Of a DNA stretch of 64,000 nt, positions 23,076-34,700 are shown one piece after another (within the stretch, counting starts at the first letter, position 1; every line of letters starts with the position of its first letter). The translations under genes and the position numbers were made by a program. The notes under the pieces were generated by a model, which was given only the letters and a program-made list of their open reading frames with translations, searched no databases and was not told where the DNA came from. The DNA comes from Schistocerca nitens (taxonomy: Eukaryota; Arthropoda; Insecta; Orthoptera; Acrididae): positions 1,054,628,432 to 1,054,692,431 of the forward strand of contig NC_064614.1 in the NCBI RefSeq assembly GCF_023898315.1, in the 5' to 3' direction.

Positions 23076-23295
23076 AGAAGGAAGGAAGACAGGTGTTTTA
23101 CGTTCCTTCCACAGCTAAGATTATTAGTGACAGAGCTTCCCTTAGATTTCTTATTCCCTTTTAAGGAACGATCCCGGCATTTACATGCAGTGATCTGATC
23201 AGAAAACTGTTATCTGGATGGCTGGCCCGAGAACTGAAACTGGGTCTCTCGAAAGCGAGTTGAGGGTGTTCGCCAATACACTGCCTCACTCAGTC
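23076..23295 (-). mobile_element. Diverged SINE, CGAGGTGGCGCAG family, antisense
   Basis: In plus coordinates it begins GAAGGAAGGAAGACAGGTGT and contains AAGGAACGATCCCGGCATTT. It ends in CACTGCCTCACTCAG, which is the reverse of the family's head. It is old and mutated. Confidence 0.55.
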
Positions 23296-24120
23296 TCCAT
23301 GGACATAATGATGAGTTATTATTCGTTAGGTCATTTTCATATTTGGTTACTAATAGAATGTGAATTTGTACAGGTTTGTAGAGCTGATATCGAGATACTA
23401 GCTTTTGAGCCTGTACGTTAATCTTCATAGATAAGTCGTTGCGAAATAGAGAAAGAGGGAGAGAAAAGATAAAATTCCTACTGAATATTGCCTGCAATTT
23501 CCAAGGATGAAATTTCAGAACATATCGAAAAGTCAGTCTGCATACAGAGCACTTATGCGGTGTTATAGCTGACAACCGACGGCTGTGTGTATGGTTCACT
23601 GTCTGCGACAATTTTGTACAAAACTGCAACAGAGCAACTATTTACGTTGTCATATTCCGTACGCAGAAGCGGATCTAAAGAGATTTGGAAACTGCAGAGA
23701 CCCAATGGAAACAGTATGGTTGATTGCAATGACTGTAATTGTAGCGACCTGTAAATACTATGGTCTTTTAGTTTCCTTGAAAATGCCTAGCTCCAACGGA
23801 TAAATTACAAATCATCTCTAACAAATAAGGCATCCTTGGCATGCGATCAGAATGGAGCGGTGGTAGTTTTCCATTGTGTCAAAATGCGTCTATCAATGAC
23901 ACAGAGATTTCGTGACAAATAAAGTAATTAGTTAAAAATATGAAACCTAAGACAATGAGTGACACGTATGTAGATTTGCGTCTGCTCTTACTGCTACTTC
24001 ATGTCAATATCGATGCTTGGTTTCGGACGGGGTCTGGCCGTAAGACACAGCAGTGAAGGAACTTCCACATCAGATTCTGTAAATAGTGAGATTCTTAGTT
24101 AGCCACTATCGAGTCCAAGT
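23296..24120. other. Unassigned intronic DNA
   Basis: The 139-codon minus frame at 23210-23629 and the plus frames here have no recognisable domain and overlap the SINE at one end. Nothing is called. Confidence 0.3.
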
Positions 24121-24129
24121 AGCAGCAAA

Positions 24130-25170
24130 ATAGCAAATAGGACTAAAACATACTTTCGTACATATGACCCCGACTTTTTAAGACGAGTTTGTGTATTCTT
24201 GGGCCGAAGAAGAGCCTATACTTCAGTGTGGGATTTGTTTCCAAACACTATCCAAAGAATGTATGAAAACTATCTAAACTTGAAAGGCATCTATCAACTA
24301 AACATCCTCTATGTGTCAAAAAGTCTTTCGATTTCTATCAAATCAAGAACAACATCTTCGAAACAGATCGTACCAAGTACCCGAGTTTTTTATGTTCTAT
24401 ATTCGCTAACAGCAGAGAAGAGATCAGCAGAAACCATAAAAGATAACCTCAAATCCTTGGCATCCTGCCTCAGGTTGTTTAAAACTGTATATTTTATGCA
24501 ATATTTTTAATGCATCTAACTGCAAACACAATTTTTTTTAAACAGTAACTTTATCTAAAATGGTTGATTTGTCGAACACTATGATTCCGATGATTAAAAA
24601 TTGTTTATTTCAGTCTTATGCTCTGACTGCATCTTTTATTCTTCATTGATATAATTGAGAGATCCATTAACTAGGGTTACTAGAGCAATATATAAGCCTT
24701 TCATGTTTCTTTTAGGAACTGGTTTCCAAAAATTGAAGGAGAAACCAAATGGATCAAAAATCCCTTTGAAAAAAATTGTTTAAAGAAATTGAAAATGTCG
24801 TCGTGTGAAGAAGCCTGATTAACTGTAGCATCATGTGACCCGACTGCAAAATCTATTTTTAAAATAGCACCTTTGTTCCCTTTCTGGATAAGCGTTTGGC
24901 AAGAGTATCTAGCAATTGCCAAAATTCCACTGAGACGCTTGATGGGCGTTTCGACAACATACCGATGTGGGTGAGTCCTTTCAACTTTACTTTTTTTGAA
25001 AAATAAGTCCAGGAATGGATTCAATGTAGATAGCGGTTTGGGGTTAAAGTTAATACTGATATTGATACTCTTATGCGGGAGGAACAGAGTCAAAAATCCC
25101 ATTGAGTTCTCTTGAATGTTGACCACTTGATTTTGAGTTTCAATAAACTTGTGACACCTAAGTGAATACA
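24130..25170 (+). mobile_element. Internally deleted hAT element, ZBED5/GTF2IRD2-like
   Basis: Two ends of a hAT transposase are present without the middle. At 24150-24400 the reading gives TYDPDFL, then (after a shift) GPEEEPILQCGICFQTLS, a BED-type zinc-finger start with Cys-x2-Cys. At 24710-25130 the reading gives WIKNPFEKN, KSIFKIAPLFPFWISVWQEY and AKIPLRRLMGVSTTYRCG, the C-terminal hAT dimerisation block, followed by LLFLKNKSRNG. The DNA-cleavage core expected between them is missing. The 156-codon minus-strand frame here is antisense to this coding remnant. It relates to the relics at 12790-14000 and 39380-40215. Confidence 0.72.
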
Positions 25171-25285
25171 AGAAAAATCTTTTCTTTAGAAAAAAAAATG
25201 TAAATTTTTTCAGTCCATCTCATACAGTGTTTTTACTAATGAGGTCTACTGATGCATGTGCACATGTTACATAATGTATATCTTA

Positions 25286-25288
<3 letters not shown>

Positions 25289-25346
<58 letters not shown>
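25289..25346. repeat. (AT)n microsatellite
   Basis: 58 bases of perfect AT dinucleotide repeat. It creates a spurious open frame on the plus strand. Confidence 0.97.
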
Positions 25347-25349
<3 letters not shown>

Positions 25350-25484
25350 TCTATTTGTGTGTGTTTGTATTTTGTACTTGCATATTTAGTTACTGGTCCT
25401 CTAAGGTTTTTTTACACAAGAGACAGTCCACACAGCGTAAGAAGCTGGGAACCGCTGCTCCAGAAGTATTCTCACTGCTCTTAC

Positions 25485-25607
25485 CGGAGAGTCATCAGCG
25501 GCAACAGCAGCAGCGCGTAGGTGACCACCATTGAAACGAAGTTCGCGTGAACGCGTTTCTCGTCTTCCAAATCCAGTTGCGCTTCGTACAGTCCCTGTGG
25601 CTCTTCC
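25485..25607 (-). CDS. Internal exon of a putative class A GPCR (TM6-like segment)
   Basis: This 123-base minus-strand exon has a strong acceptor, a T-rich tract ending TTTGTTTCAG at 25608, and a GTAAGAG donor from 25484. In the frame that joins the exon at 1007-1141 it carries 40 full codons: an acidic stretch EEPQGLYEAQLDLEDEKRVH, then a hydrophobic helix NFVSMVVTYALLLLPLMTL. This looks like the end of intracellular loop 3 running into TM6. It borrows one base upstream and leaves CG downstream (phase 2-2). A second frame is also open but is Arg-, Gly- and Ala-rich and has no helix. The exon is CpG-rich compared with the flanks. Upstream exons for TM1-5 were not found in the rest of the window. 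Confidence 0.72.
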
Positions 25608-27840
25608 CTGAAACAAAAAAACTGCTAGTTCAACGTTCACTTCAAAAGTAACAGCTATTGCAAACATTTATGCTGCATTTAATTACGCATGTTTGTGAAA
25701 CAGTGGGCACAGAAATCGAATCAGTTCGTTATTTATCCTGGTATGTGGCGGAACAAGATTTTTCTTTAATGCAGTGGTTTTTCTGAAACCTTAAATCATA
25801 GGGAAAATGCATTTTTTAAGACTTTTAGAAGCTGTATTAATATACAAGTACGTAGAATAATATAACCCCTTGAGATGTTCTGTTTTACTCATGTTCAGTT
25901 GGTTTATATGAAACAGAAGAGCAGCACCGATACGCATTCATTCCAGATCAGCTTGAATTCAGTACTTGCCGAACTAAGTGAGAAAACAAGAACCCAGTTA
26001 TCAGTAACAAAAAGTTTATGCTTTTTTTAGTTCTCAAATGCTGACACTAAAAGTAACAGAAAAGGCAGTTGTGCCTTTGCTGCTAACAACAGACGCTAAC
26101 TAGCATCATTCGAAGCAAAATTTAAGCTCATATTCTAGCAGGAAAGACCCAGCGAATAAAGTAAATAAAAAAGCTATGAAAATCATCTCCTTCTATTTAA
26201 AACAGAAATATATAGTGGAGAAACACAACAATTTTCTTGACCTGACATCCCGACAAGACCTACTTTAGTCCTGATTTTGCAAAATACTGATACGAGCTTG
26301 GCTCAAATACTGAAGTAACGCTATCTGTTAGCTCAATATGTAAATTTAGCCTCAGTTAGTTTTATTTATGTCAGAAAGTATATGTTGACAAGCTCGTCTC
26401 ATAGATGGCGTTGCACGTTGCATATCCTGTATCGACGATGCAAGTACCTTCTAGAACTAGCACTATTATTCGAGAAAATACCAGACTTCTACAGTAGTGC
26501 GGGGCTGGTACTAATTAATGCAGCAGCACACGGAAGAACCAGGCAGTTCCCGTTTGAATAGAGATCTGATAAAGACGATTCTTTGTAAACGTAATATGAA
26601 CAACGAATGCAAGTTAGTAATGTTTGAAGTGCTCACTGCAGGTATATAGGGCGTGAAGTGTAAAGTGAAGTGTATTTCGATGACGTAAGTGCTATTGTCG
26701 GCTGTTTACCGTCTAATAAACTTATCATAGTTACTGAAAATGCCTAAGGACGGAAAGAGAAAGTCTCACATTTCGGATGATTACATAAAATAGTTGCTGA
26801 AAAATGAGATATCTGTCGAAAAATACGGTGTACGAACTACTTCTGTCGCAACAAGTTCCATGTAATTGTGTTCTAAATAAAAAGTAATTATATTAAATAA
26901 ATTTTTTACATCATTTCTGCACCCCCATCTCAAGGTTCCAGCTATATATGCAACCTGATGAGCTCATTCGCACCGAAATGACCTCTTCAGATGATGTTTT
27001 CTCCCGCAGTCAGGGCGACGGCATTCTACTATAAATCATATTTCTATGAAGTGCCCTGAAATGGGCGTTGACGACGCACACCTTTTGTTGATTTTTAATC
27101 CAGAGAATGGAGTACCATACTTCTATCAAGTGACGAACGAAGCGTTATACGTAAATCGCAACCCCTGACTGAGCTCAGGTGTACAAGCGTTTCTTTAACA
27201 TTAATATTCAGATTCTGTGCAGCAACAACACGTTGTTTTATGTTTACGTACAGTACTGCCACTACCACACTTAAATAGTATGTTTGGTGACAGAGGCGCT
27301 TTAGACACGTAAACAAAGCGACATAAGCCCCCTAGCTGTATTTTTCGTGGTCATATTAAGCGAAACAGATGAGCTATGCCTCAACTATTTCGCATTCGCC
27401 AAAAATGATACGTGGTAACTATGTACGATATATTGAAACTTGAAGCAAAGTTCCGGGACTTGGCTCGTGATACGTTCAGTTTCGCTCTGCATGTCCATCC
27501 ACAGGCCGGTACATGAAATTTTGGAAGCAACTGAAACGCCGTGAAGTGTGCTCACAGACGGTTCTGTCAAAGAACAATGCCGAAAAAGCGAACGAAAATG
27601 TTACCGTCGTCATCTACAACTGTTTTCTCCTACGGAGACACGAGGTGGACGAAGAGTCTATGGCGTGATATCATTTCCCATTATGCAAATAAGAAAACAG
27701 GGATATATATATGAATCTGACGACATGCCACTAAACAACAAAAAAACACTACGGCTGAATTAGTAGTATCAGTATGGCGTTTGTCATTTCTACACTTCCC
27801 AAAAAAAGGACTAGTTCTGGTTACCTCTCTCTCGGTCACG
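25608..27840. other. Unassigned DNA upstream of the TM6-like exon
   Basis: On the minus strand this is the preceding intron if the receptor call holds. It is AT-rich. A 17-codon start-to-stop frame at about 26738 (MPKDGKRKSHISDD) and other short frames have no support. No further receptor exon was recognised. Confidence 0.35.
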
Positions 27841-27841
27841 C

Positions 27842-27890
27842 ACACACTCTCACACACACACACACACACACACAGACAGAGAGAGAGAGA
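27842..27890. repeat. (CA)n(GA)n microsatellite
   Basis: CACACA repeats pass into GAGAGA. Overlapping open frames on both strands are artefacts of it. Confidence 0.95.
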
Positions 27891-27923
27891 TATTCGACAA
27901 AGCAACGGACAAGGGAAATAGCT

Positions 27924-28098
27924 CAAAAATGGTTCAAATGGCTCCAAGCCCTATGGGACTTAACATCTGAGGTCATCAGTCACCTAGACTTAGAACTACT
28001 TAAACCTAACTAACCTAAGGACAGCACAAACATCCATGCCTGGGGCAGCACTGTTCCAGACTAAAGCGCCTAGAACTGATCTGTCACAGCGGCAGGCC
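27924..28098 (-). mobile_element. SINE family A, antisense, promoter region deleted
   Basis: It starts (plus coordinates) CAAAAATGGTTCAAATGGCT and ends CGGCAGGCC. An 11 bp duplication GGGAAATAGCT flanks it (27913-27923 and 28099-28109). The B-box part of the tRNA-like head is missing, so this copy probably cannot be transcribed by Pol III. Confidence 0.85.
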
Positions 28099-28109
28099 GG
28101 GAAATAGCT

Positions 28110-29129
28110 AAAGCCATTAATTTGCTGATGGTCAGCCTTTAAAAATGCTTATAGTAGATAAATTCAGTACATTCCATTCACTACGGAGCCGGTAAAAATA
28201 TTTTGCCTTAGAAAGAATATTTTCTCCAATCACAGTACTACATTGCTCAGTACAATTTTCCTTGTCTAAGACGGACGACTATTATAGTGCTCTGAGGACG
28301 TTGTTTTAGCTTATAGATATTTTCCAGAACACTTTTCGAAAAACGTTTATTAAGGATAACTGCAGGTGGCACAGCTGCATACTTGTAGAGGTTAATTTTT
28401 ATTAATATACAAAACTTGAAGTTGACTATAATGAATTTGAAATGTTCATAATTCTGTGTCTAAAGGTTTTACACACTTCGTATTTCTTTTAAATAATTCG
28501 CAACTATGCACCTTCGTATCTATGAGTGACGCTCGTAAGATTTTATGCAAAGTGTAACGAACGAAGAGTATAATCAGAGTTGAGACAGCTAGTTATTGAA
28601 CTGTAGTACTCGTGCTACAAAAAGGTTTCAGAGTAAAGGGGAAGATACGAATCTTCAGAGACGAGTCACAACTGCAGGTGAATCGTTTTTCACCTGAACA
28701 ATATGTAGTGTTCGCGGGCTGCGAAATTACTGTCCCTTGGGAAGTACAGGCACTGACAAAAGTGTAACGTATTGGCCGTCAATCGTCTTTATGTATTATA
28801 GATGCTGGTGAGGCATGTGAAGCTGATCTCAGATAAAATCATTGCATAAAACTGGTATTCTGTGTTTACGTGCAACGTCCAACACCCGCAAGAGACAACG
28901 TGTAACTTTCGTTATTTTTCTTGATAAATACATTGTGGTTATAGAAGACGAAGCATTAGCTCTGCTGTTAGAAACCATACAGTGCACAATAGCTTGTCTC
29001 TGAGGAGTACTTGCTACGGCATTCGCTCGAAATGCTTCTTCGGAAACACTGAAATCAGAAAAGCCACACAGGACTAACCCTGTAACAGTGTAACTGTATC
29101 CTCTAAATACGAGTCGAGAAAATTGCGCA
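28110..29129. other. Unassigned DNA
   Basis: AT-rich. A minus-strand frame at 28829-29137 shows a short hydrophobic run after a TTACAG sequence, but no matching donor or similarity, so it is not called as an exon. Confidence 0.3.
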
Positions 29130-30460
29130 GGTCGCACCAGTGTTTAAGAAGGGTAGTAGGAGTAATCCATCGAACTACAGACCTATATCATTGACGTTGG
29201 TTTGCAGTAGGGTTTTGGAGCATATACTGTATTCAAACATCATGAATCACCTCAAAGGGAACGATCTATTGATACGTAATCAGCATGGTTTCAGAAAACA
29301 TCGTTCTTGTGCAACGCAGCTAGCTCTTTATTCGCACGAAGTAATGGCCGCTATCGACGGGGGATCTCAGGTTGATTCCGTATTTCTAGATTTCCGGAAA
29401 GCTTTTGACACCGTTCCTCACAAACGACTTCTAATCAAGCTGCGGGCCTATGGGGTATCGTCTCAGTTGGGCGACTGGATTCGTGATTTCCTGTCAGGAA
29501 GGTCACAGATCGTAGTAATAGACGGCAAATCATCGAGTAAAACTGAAGTGATATCAGGTGTTCCCCAGGGAAGCGTCCTGGGACCTCTGCTGTTCCTGAT
29601 CTATATAAATGACCTGGGTGACAATCTGAGCAGTTCTCTTAGGTTGTTCGCAGATGATGCTGTAATTTACCGTCTAGTAAGGTCATCCGAAGACCACTAT
29701 CAGTTACAAAGCGATTTAGAAAAGATTGCTGTATGGTGTGGCAGGTGGCAGTTGACGCTAAATAACGAAAAGTGTGAGGTGGTCCACATGAGTTCCAAAA
29801 GAAATCCGTTGGAATCCGATTACTCGATAAATAGTACAATTCTCAAGGCTGTCAATTCAACTACGTACCTGGGTGTAAAAATTACGAACAGCTTCAGTTG
29901 GAAAGACCACATAGATAATATGGTGGGGAAGGCGAGCCAAAGGTTGCGTTTCATTGGCAGGACACTTAGAAGATGCAACAAGTCCACTTAAGAGACGGCT
30001 TACACTACACTCGTTCGTCCTCTGTTAGAATATTGCTGCGAGTTGTGGGATCCTTACCAGGTGGGATTGACGGAGGACATCGAAAGGGTGCAAAAAGGGG
30101 CAGCTCGTTTTGTATTATCACGCAATAGGGGAGAGAGTGTGGCAGATATGATACGCGAGTTGGGATGGAAGTCATTAAAGCAAAGACGTTTTTCGTCGCG
30201 GCGAGATCTATTTACGAAATTTCAGTCACCAACTTTCTCTTCCGAATGCGAAAATATTTTGTTGAGCCGAACCTGCATAGGTAGGAATGATCATCAAAAT
30301 AAAATACGAGAAATCAGAGCTCGAACAGAAAGTTTTAGGTGTTCGTTTTTCCCGCGCGCTGTTCGGGAGTGGAATGGTAGGGAGATAGTATGATTGTGGT
30401 TCGATGAACCCTCTGCCAAGCACTTAAATGTGAATTGCAGATAATCATGTAGATGTAGAG
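29130..30460 (+). mobile_element. CR1-type LINE copy 2 (sense), 5'-truncated
   Basis: The RT frame runs from 29140 to 29989 and contains SNPSNYRPISLTL, VFLDFRKAFDTVPHKRLL, SGVPQGSVLGPLLFLIYIND and LFADDAVIYRL. A single TAA at about 29989 (KST-stop-ETAYTT) interrupts it where copy 1 reads Lys. The same frame then continues through LEYCCELWDPYQVG to a stop near 30391 after REWNGREIV. The tail ATGTAGATGTAGAG is at 30447-30460. The copy begins abruptly near 29130 inside the RT. It is close to identical to copy 1 at 8808-10400, in opposite orientation. Confidence 0.9.
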
Positions 30461-30547
30461 AATCTCATCGTTACGCCAACTCTCTTGGTGATTACTTTTT
30501 TTTTTTTTTTTTAATTTCCGAGGAACAGTGTGAGACTAAGAGTTGAC

Positions 30548-30665
30548 AACAGTAAGCAGATTCGGAAGGATTTAGGTTGCGGTAGTTGGAGATATGCAGC
30601 CTCGCACAGGAAAGAACGGCATAAATCCAGTCTTCGGACACCACAGCAGCAAGGAACAACGTAAT
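30548..30665 (+). mobile_element. RTE-type LINE 3' end fragment
   Basis: AGCAGATTCGGAAGGATTTA and CAGTCTTCGGACACCACAG match the 3' terminal region of the RTE family seen in antisense at 54764-59267. It follows a 21 bp T-run at about 30492. Heavily truncated. Confidence 0.5.
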
Positions 30666-31517
30666 TCTATGGTCACTTTACGACGGATTTTGTGTAAGAA
30701 ATATTATGGACACATGCGACTGTCTTTATTAGATCGGCTGACTACGCAGTAAGTTAGCTGGCGCTGGAAGGAATTCTGCTACGGAGCCAAGGTAGAAATC
30801 CAATAGTGTTGTAGCAAATCGTTATCGGTTGCACATAATGTGCTGTCAAAGCATTCTTTCGAAATGCGCAGTAAGCTACGCTCTGTTTACTGGCGTGCAG
30901 TATTCCGAGTCGTTGTCCTTGTTATCAGCTCTGGGTGAGATAATGAAGTGTGCGCAATCGCTAGTGGAAAAATATGTGTGGCGCCGAATTACTGTGGAAT
31001 ACATTTGTTTTATGATACTGATTCAGGACTCTCCCGCTTTCGTATGACACGTATGACACCTTTGAAGGTGTCTGACCCAACAATATGGCGAACAGGCGGC
31101 TGCTAGCCTGCTACTTCGCCGTTCGGAGTTGTAGAGGTCGTCACTAGGCGGCACCACTGCGCAGCGAACTTTCCTGGGCTGGCCTTGGCGGAACAGTACT
31201 GCGCAGTACCTCCATAGTGGGAAATGCGTCAGCTACCTACGTAGCAGGACGTCCTTACAGAGAGGGTCATAGTCCGAGATTGATTGCCAACGTACTGGTC
31301 AATGACAGCTTCTGGTATCTCATGTGCCTTCCATTAACAAAGCACAATAACATTAACGTTTTGGAAAAATAATGTGTCGCGCAATTGCGCAATATATTTT
31401 GTTTCTCACCCACCTATTCTTCACCTCATAAAATGACGTTGTTTCACAGAATGTGTCTTCCGGTTCTCAAGCACATTACAGTTACGACTGAAATCTCAAA
31501 TTTTCTTTAGTTATTTT
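30666..31517. other. Unassigned DNA with a CpG-rich patch
   Basis: Bases 31080-31215 are GC-rich (AATATGGCGAACAGGCGGC, CACTGCGCAGCG) and could be an old promoter or repeat. A CTTAC at about 31251 resembles a minus donor, but no acceptor or open frame completes an exon. Confidence 0.3.
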
Positions 31518-31528
31518 TTCCCACAATG

Positions 31529-31731
31529 GTTCAAATGGTTCAAATGGCTCTGAGCACTATGGGACTCAACTTCTGAGGTCATTAGTCCCCTAGAACTTAG
31601 AACTAGTTAAACCTAACTAACCTAAGGACATCACAAACATCCATGCCCCAGGCAGGATTCGAACCTGCGACCGTAGCGGTCTTGCGGTTCCAGACTGCAG
31701 CGCCTTTAACCGCACGGCCACTTCGGCCGGC
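31529..31731 (-). mobile_element. SINE family A, antisense
   Basis: Complete copy with the tRNA-like head (CGCACGGCCACTTCGGCCGG at its right end) and an intact B box. An 11 bp duplication TTCCCACAATG flanks it (31518-31528 and 31732-31742). Confidence 0.92.
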
Positions 31732-31742
31732 TTCCCACAATG

Positions 31743-34700
31743 CATATTTTACTTGTCTTCTCATTTAAGGAAAGTAATATTACATCATGGAAACGGATTC
31801 GCATATTTCTCCTTAAGTTCTGCACAGTTAGACTAAAGTCACTAACTGTTTGAATTGACGACTGAAATAGTCAGTGAGGTTTAATTTTAAAGCGTGTCAC
31901 TTTTCATGTGTCGTGCTAACATAATTTCTCCATTCCTACGTACACTCGTGTGAAGTACAAACTGAGTTAATATTTTTTTTTTATCAAGATTTCCCTCATT
32001 CGTCCACATTTGAAGTGATTCGATGTGAAGGTTGGCTAATTATTGTTAATATTATCCGTTTCTCCAGCGCTCGTAACGGAATTTTGCAGAACATCCTCTT
32101 CAGAAGGAAAAAAATACATTGGTGTTACGTTGCTGGTGGATAAGAAATATTTTATTTTTTGTATGTTATCTACTGAGAAAAATAGGTCGAAAATTAACAA
32201 TAATTATAATAAATTATGCAAGACAACATTGTTGACAGTATCAATAATACAACCCTAATTTTATTAGCGTAAAAGAATCCCGTTCTTTATGACGTGAATA
32301 ATGGGTCACTGTTCTCTGAGATTGCTGCATTGTTTTTCGTTATCGAACACATCATATTGTGGTAGAGGTCGTCATTGGTTTCTAGTAATGAACAGTTTGA
32401 TGAACTGGTATATTTATTGTCAGTTACGCATACTTCTGTCTCTCACTATACCGTTTATCGTTTTATTTAGATAGTTGGTCAGTTTCCACGTATTGTATTA
32501 GACTTTTAACATGCCTCTTGTAATTTAACTTAAGCATGTCATAAGAAAACAGAGAACAAAGACAAAAGTACTTGGAGAACCAAATGACAGCCATGAGCTG
32601 GACATGTTGGTATCACATTTTCTTGTGCTCAACGAAGCGACAAACATCAGCTTGTTTGCAAACTGTGTGGCGTTCATTTACTACAAAGATACGTTTGTGT
32701 CATGTTCCACTTTGTCTCTTCGTCATTATTATAAGGCTCATAAAAAGAGTATATGTCTGATATCGGTAGTGAATGAAGTATCAGTTGGATGCTTCAGTAT
32801 GTAACTCTGGCCGCTATGCATCAGCAATGGCGATGCTTGAATGGCATGAGTTGGTGGAGTCCCACTGACATCCGGGATTACCATTAGCACCAATGCCATC
32901 CATGTTACCACATAAGAAAGTTCATTTTTCGATAGAATGTACAACAACTTCCAGGTGAGATGCTTCATTAAAGGTTTGTCCCACACTCTAAAGGTAATTA
33001 TGCAAATCTCTGCACGCTCATATGAAGATGAACATGAAATGGCTGAAAATTAGATAATGAAAATAAACCAATATTTCATTATGTACCTGCTTACAGTTCT
33101 CAGTAACAATAACTCATCAGATATATAGTCACAGTACACAACAACAGTCAAAGCATAATGTGATTTTCTAGCATTTAGGCATTCTAGATTGCTGTTAGCA
33201 TCTGGCCCATGTGTCACTTGCAAGATCATCTAATCAGAATTTCTGTTTAACTTTCCTCGGTCCTAAAATGCAGCAACTGTATTCGGTAGGACGGTATTAA
33301 CGGACCTCAGTTTAATGGCGGAGTTAGTTAACCTGTGTAAACTCTCGGAACGGAAACCATTGGACAGGCATGATGAAATGGTGTGCAGGGCCTCTGAGAG
33401 CCAGGACTGGGCACGGGAAAAACGTATGATTGGGCCCCATGTCAAACATTGCAACCCAATTTTATTGTTATTTTAAAGAACGTTTGACATGATTTAAACA
33501 TAACGCAATCAGTGGAATGTTGGAGACACAAAATTCTCATTGAAGTGAAGTACAGAATAAATATAATTTCTTATTAAAATGCTAAACAAATCTTCGCAAG
33601 TACCTATATGTTCCAAAAAGCCGCGAGCGAAAATTATTTTTCAGCGGCCATATCCAGGATTCTATTCACAACAGAGATAAGGAGTCAAGAAAACCCTTGA
33701 CCCACCGACTATTTGTGTACCTGACGAAGAGAGGGCTTACTGCAGATGTCCTTTATCAGAAAGTCAAATTTCAAACACTACATTCTTTCTCCAGGCCAGG
33801 CAAAGTGAGTAAATCGGTTGATTCTTTTGCATTACATGTGGTCTAGGGAAGGCCTTAGGTGGCTTATAAAAGCACCATTCGTTCAACGGCGGTTCCTGAG
33901 AAACCCCGAATAACCACGATCTTTGGGTACGAAAAATGCCAGTGGTGGGGAAGGAAAATTCTATAAGTTCTACAGATGGCAGATAGTTGTTCTTAAGATG
34001 ACATTACCGGGAACTTCCAAACATTTTTCGATATCCAGAGGTTGAAAGTTACTAAACTTAACGCGGGAAACCGCAAAAACCGGTTTTTAGATATTTTTGC
34101 GTCATGGTTCACAAGAATCTAAATAACGAAATACCAAAAAGTTCGTGTTGTTACTGTACATTACTCAGACATACATCTGTGATCCTCATTTTCGAAAATC
34201 TGTATCCGTTATGTAGGTACATCCGAAAAACCTGTTTTTCAGGTGTACCAATTGTGGGGATGGTCACTTCCGTAATTTATATTGATGACATATCGTCGAA
34301 AATTTTACCATATGTTCTTAAGATGATATTTTCGATGAACTTACGAATCTTTTTTCGATATCAGTATCCTTTACCAAGACCCAAAGTTGTAAGTTGTCGT
34401 ATTGATGCTATAAACCATGCACACAATATCAGGCCTGAGGCGTAAATGCAGTTTTAACTGACGCAGTGAGCACATGACAAGGGTTATAGTGCCATTACTA
34501 GGTCCAAAGTGACCAATCCATGTTTTTATTTATCATTTTGTCACCAATAAAATTTTATGAACAGATGTATCTGTGTAATTTACACATTATGCCTACACAA
34601 ATATGGCCAAAGTGATACTGCAGTAATAAAAAAAGGCTAAAAAGGGTCTTAACATGCCTGAAAAGAACTTAAATCGAGTGTCAAAGATTAAGTAAAACTG

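Larger units (their letters stand above)
1142..25484 (-). other. 24.3 kb intron of the putative receptor gene
   Basis: This span lies between the two phase-compatible exons. It starts GTAAGAG at 25484 and ends TTACAG at 1142. It carries nearly all the LINE, mariner, hAT and SINE copies of the left part of the window. Intron lengths of this order are normal in locust genomes. The intron call depends on the two exons belonging to one transcript. Matching phase, same strand and TM6-to-TM7 order support that, but no transcript evidence is available here. Confidence 0.65.

Noticed and set aside
24701..25171. 156-codon minus-strand open frame
   Set aside because: It is antisense to the C-terminal block of a hAT transposase relic that reads clearly on the plus strand.
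25256..25534. Frame with a long Ile-Tyr repeat
   Set aside because: Produced by an AT microsatellite; it also overlaps the real exon on the other strand.
28829..29137. Minus frame with a hydrophobic run after TTACAG, considered as another receptor exon
   Set aside because: No donor at a sensible distance and composition unlike a transmembrane exon.
31251..31330. Candidate donor with receptor-exon polarity
   Set aside because: No acceptor, no hydrophobic helix, and stops in the relevant frames.
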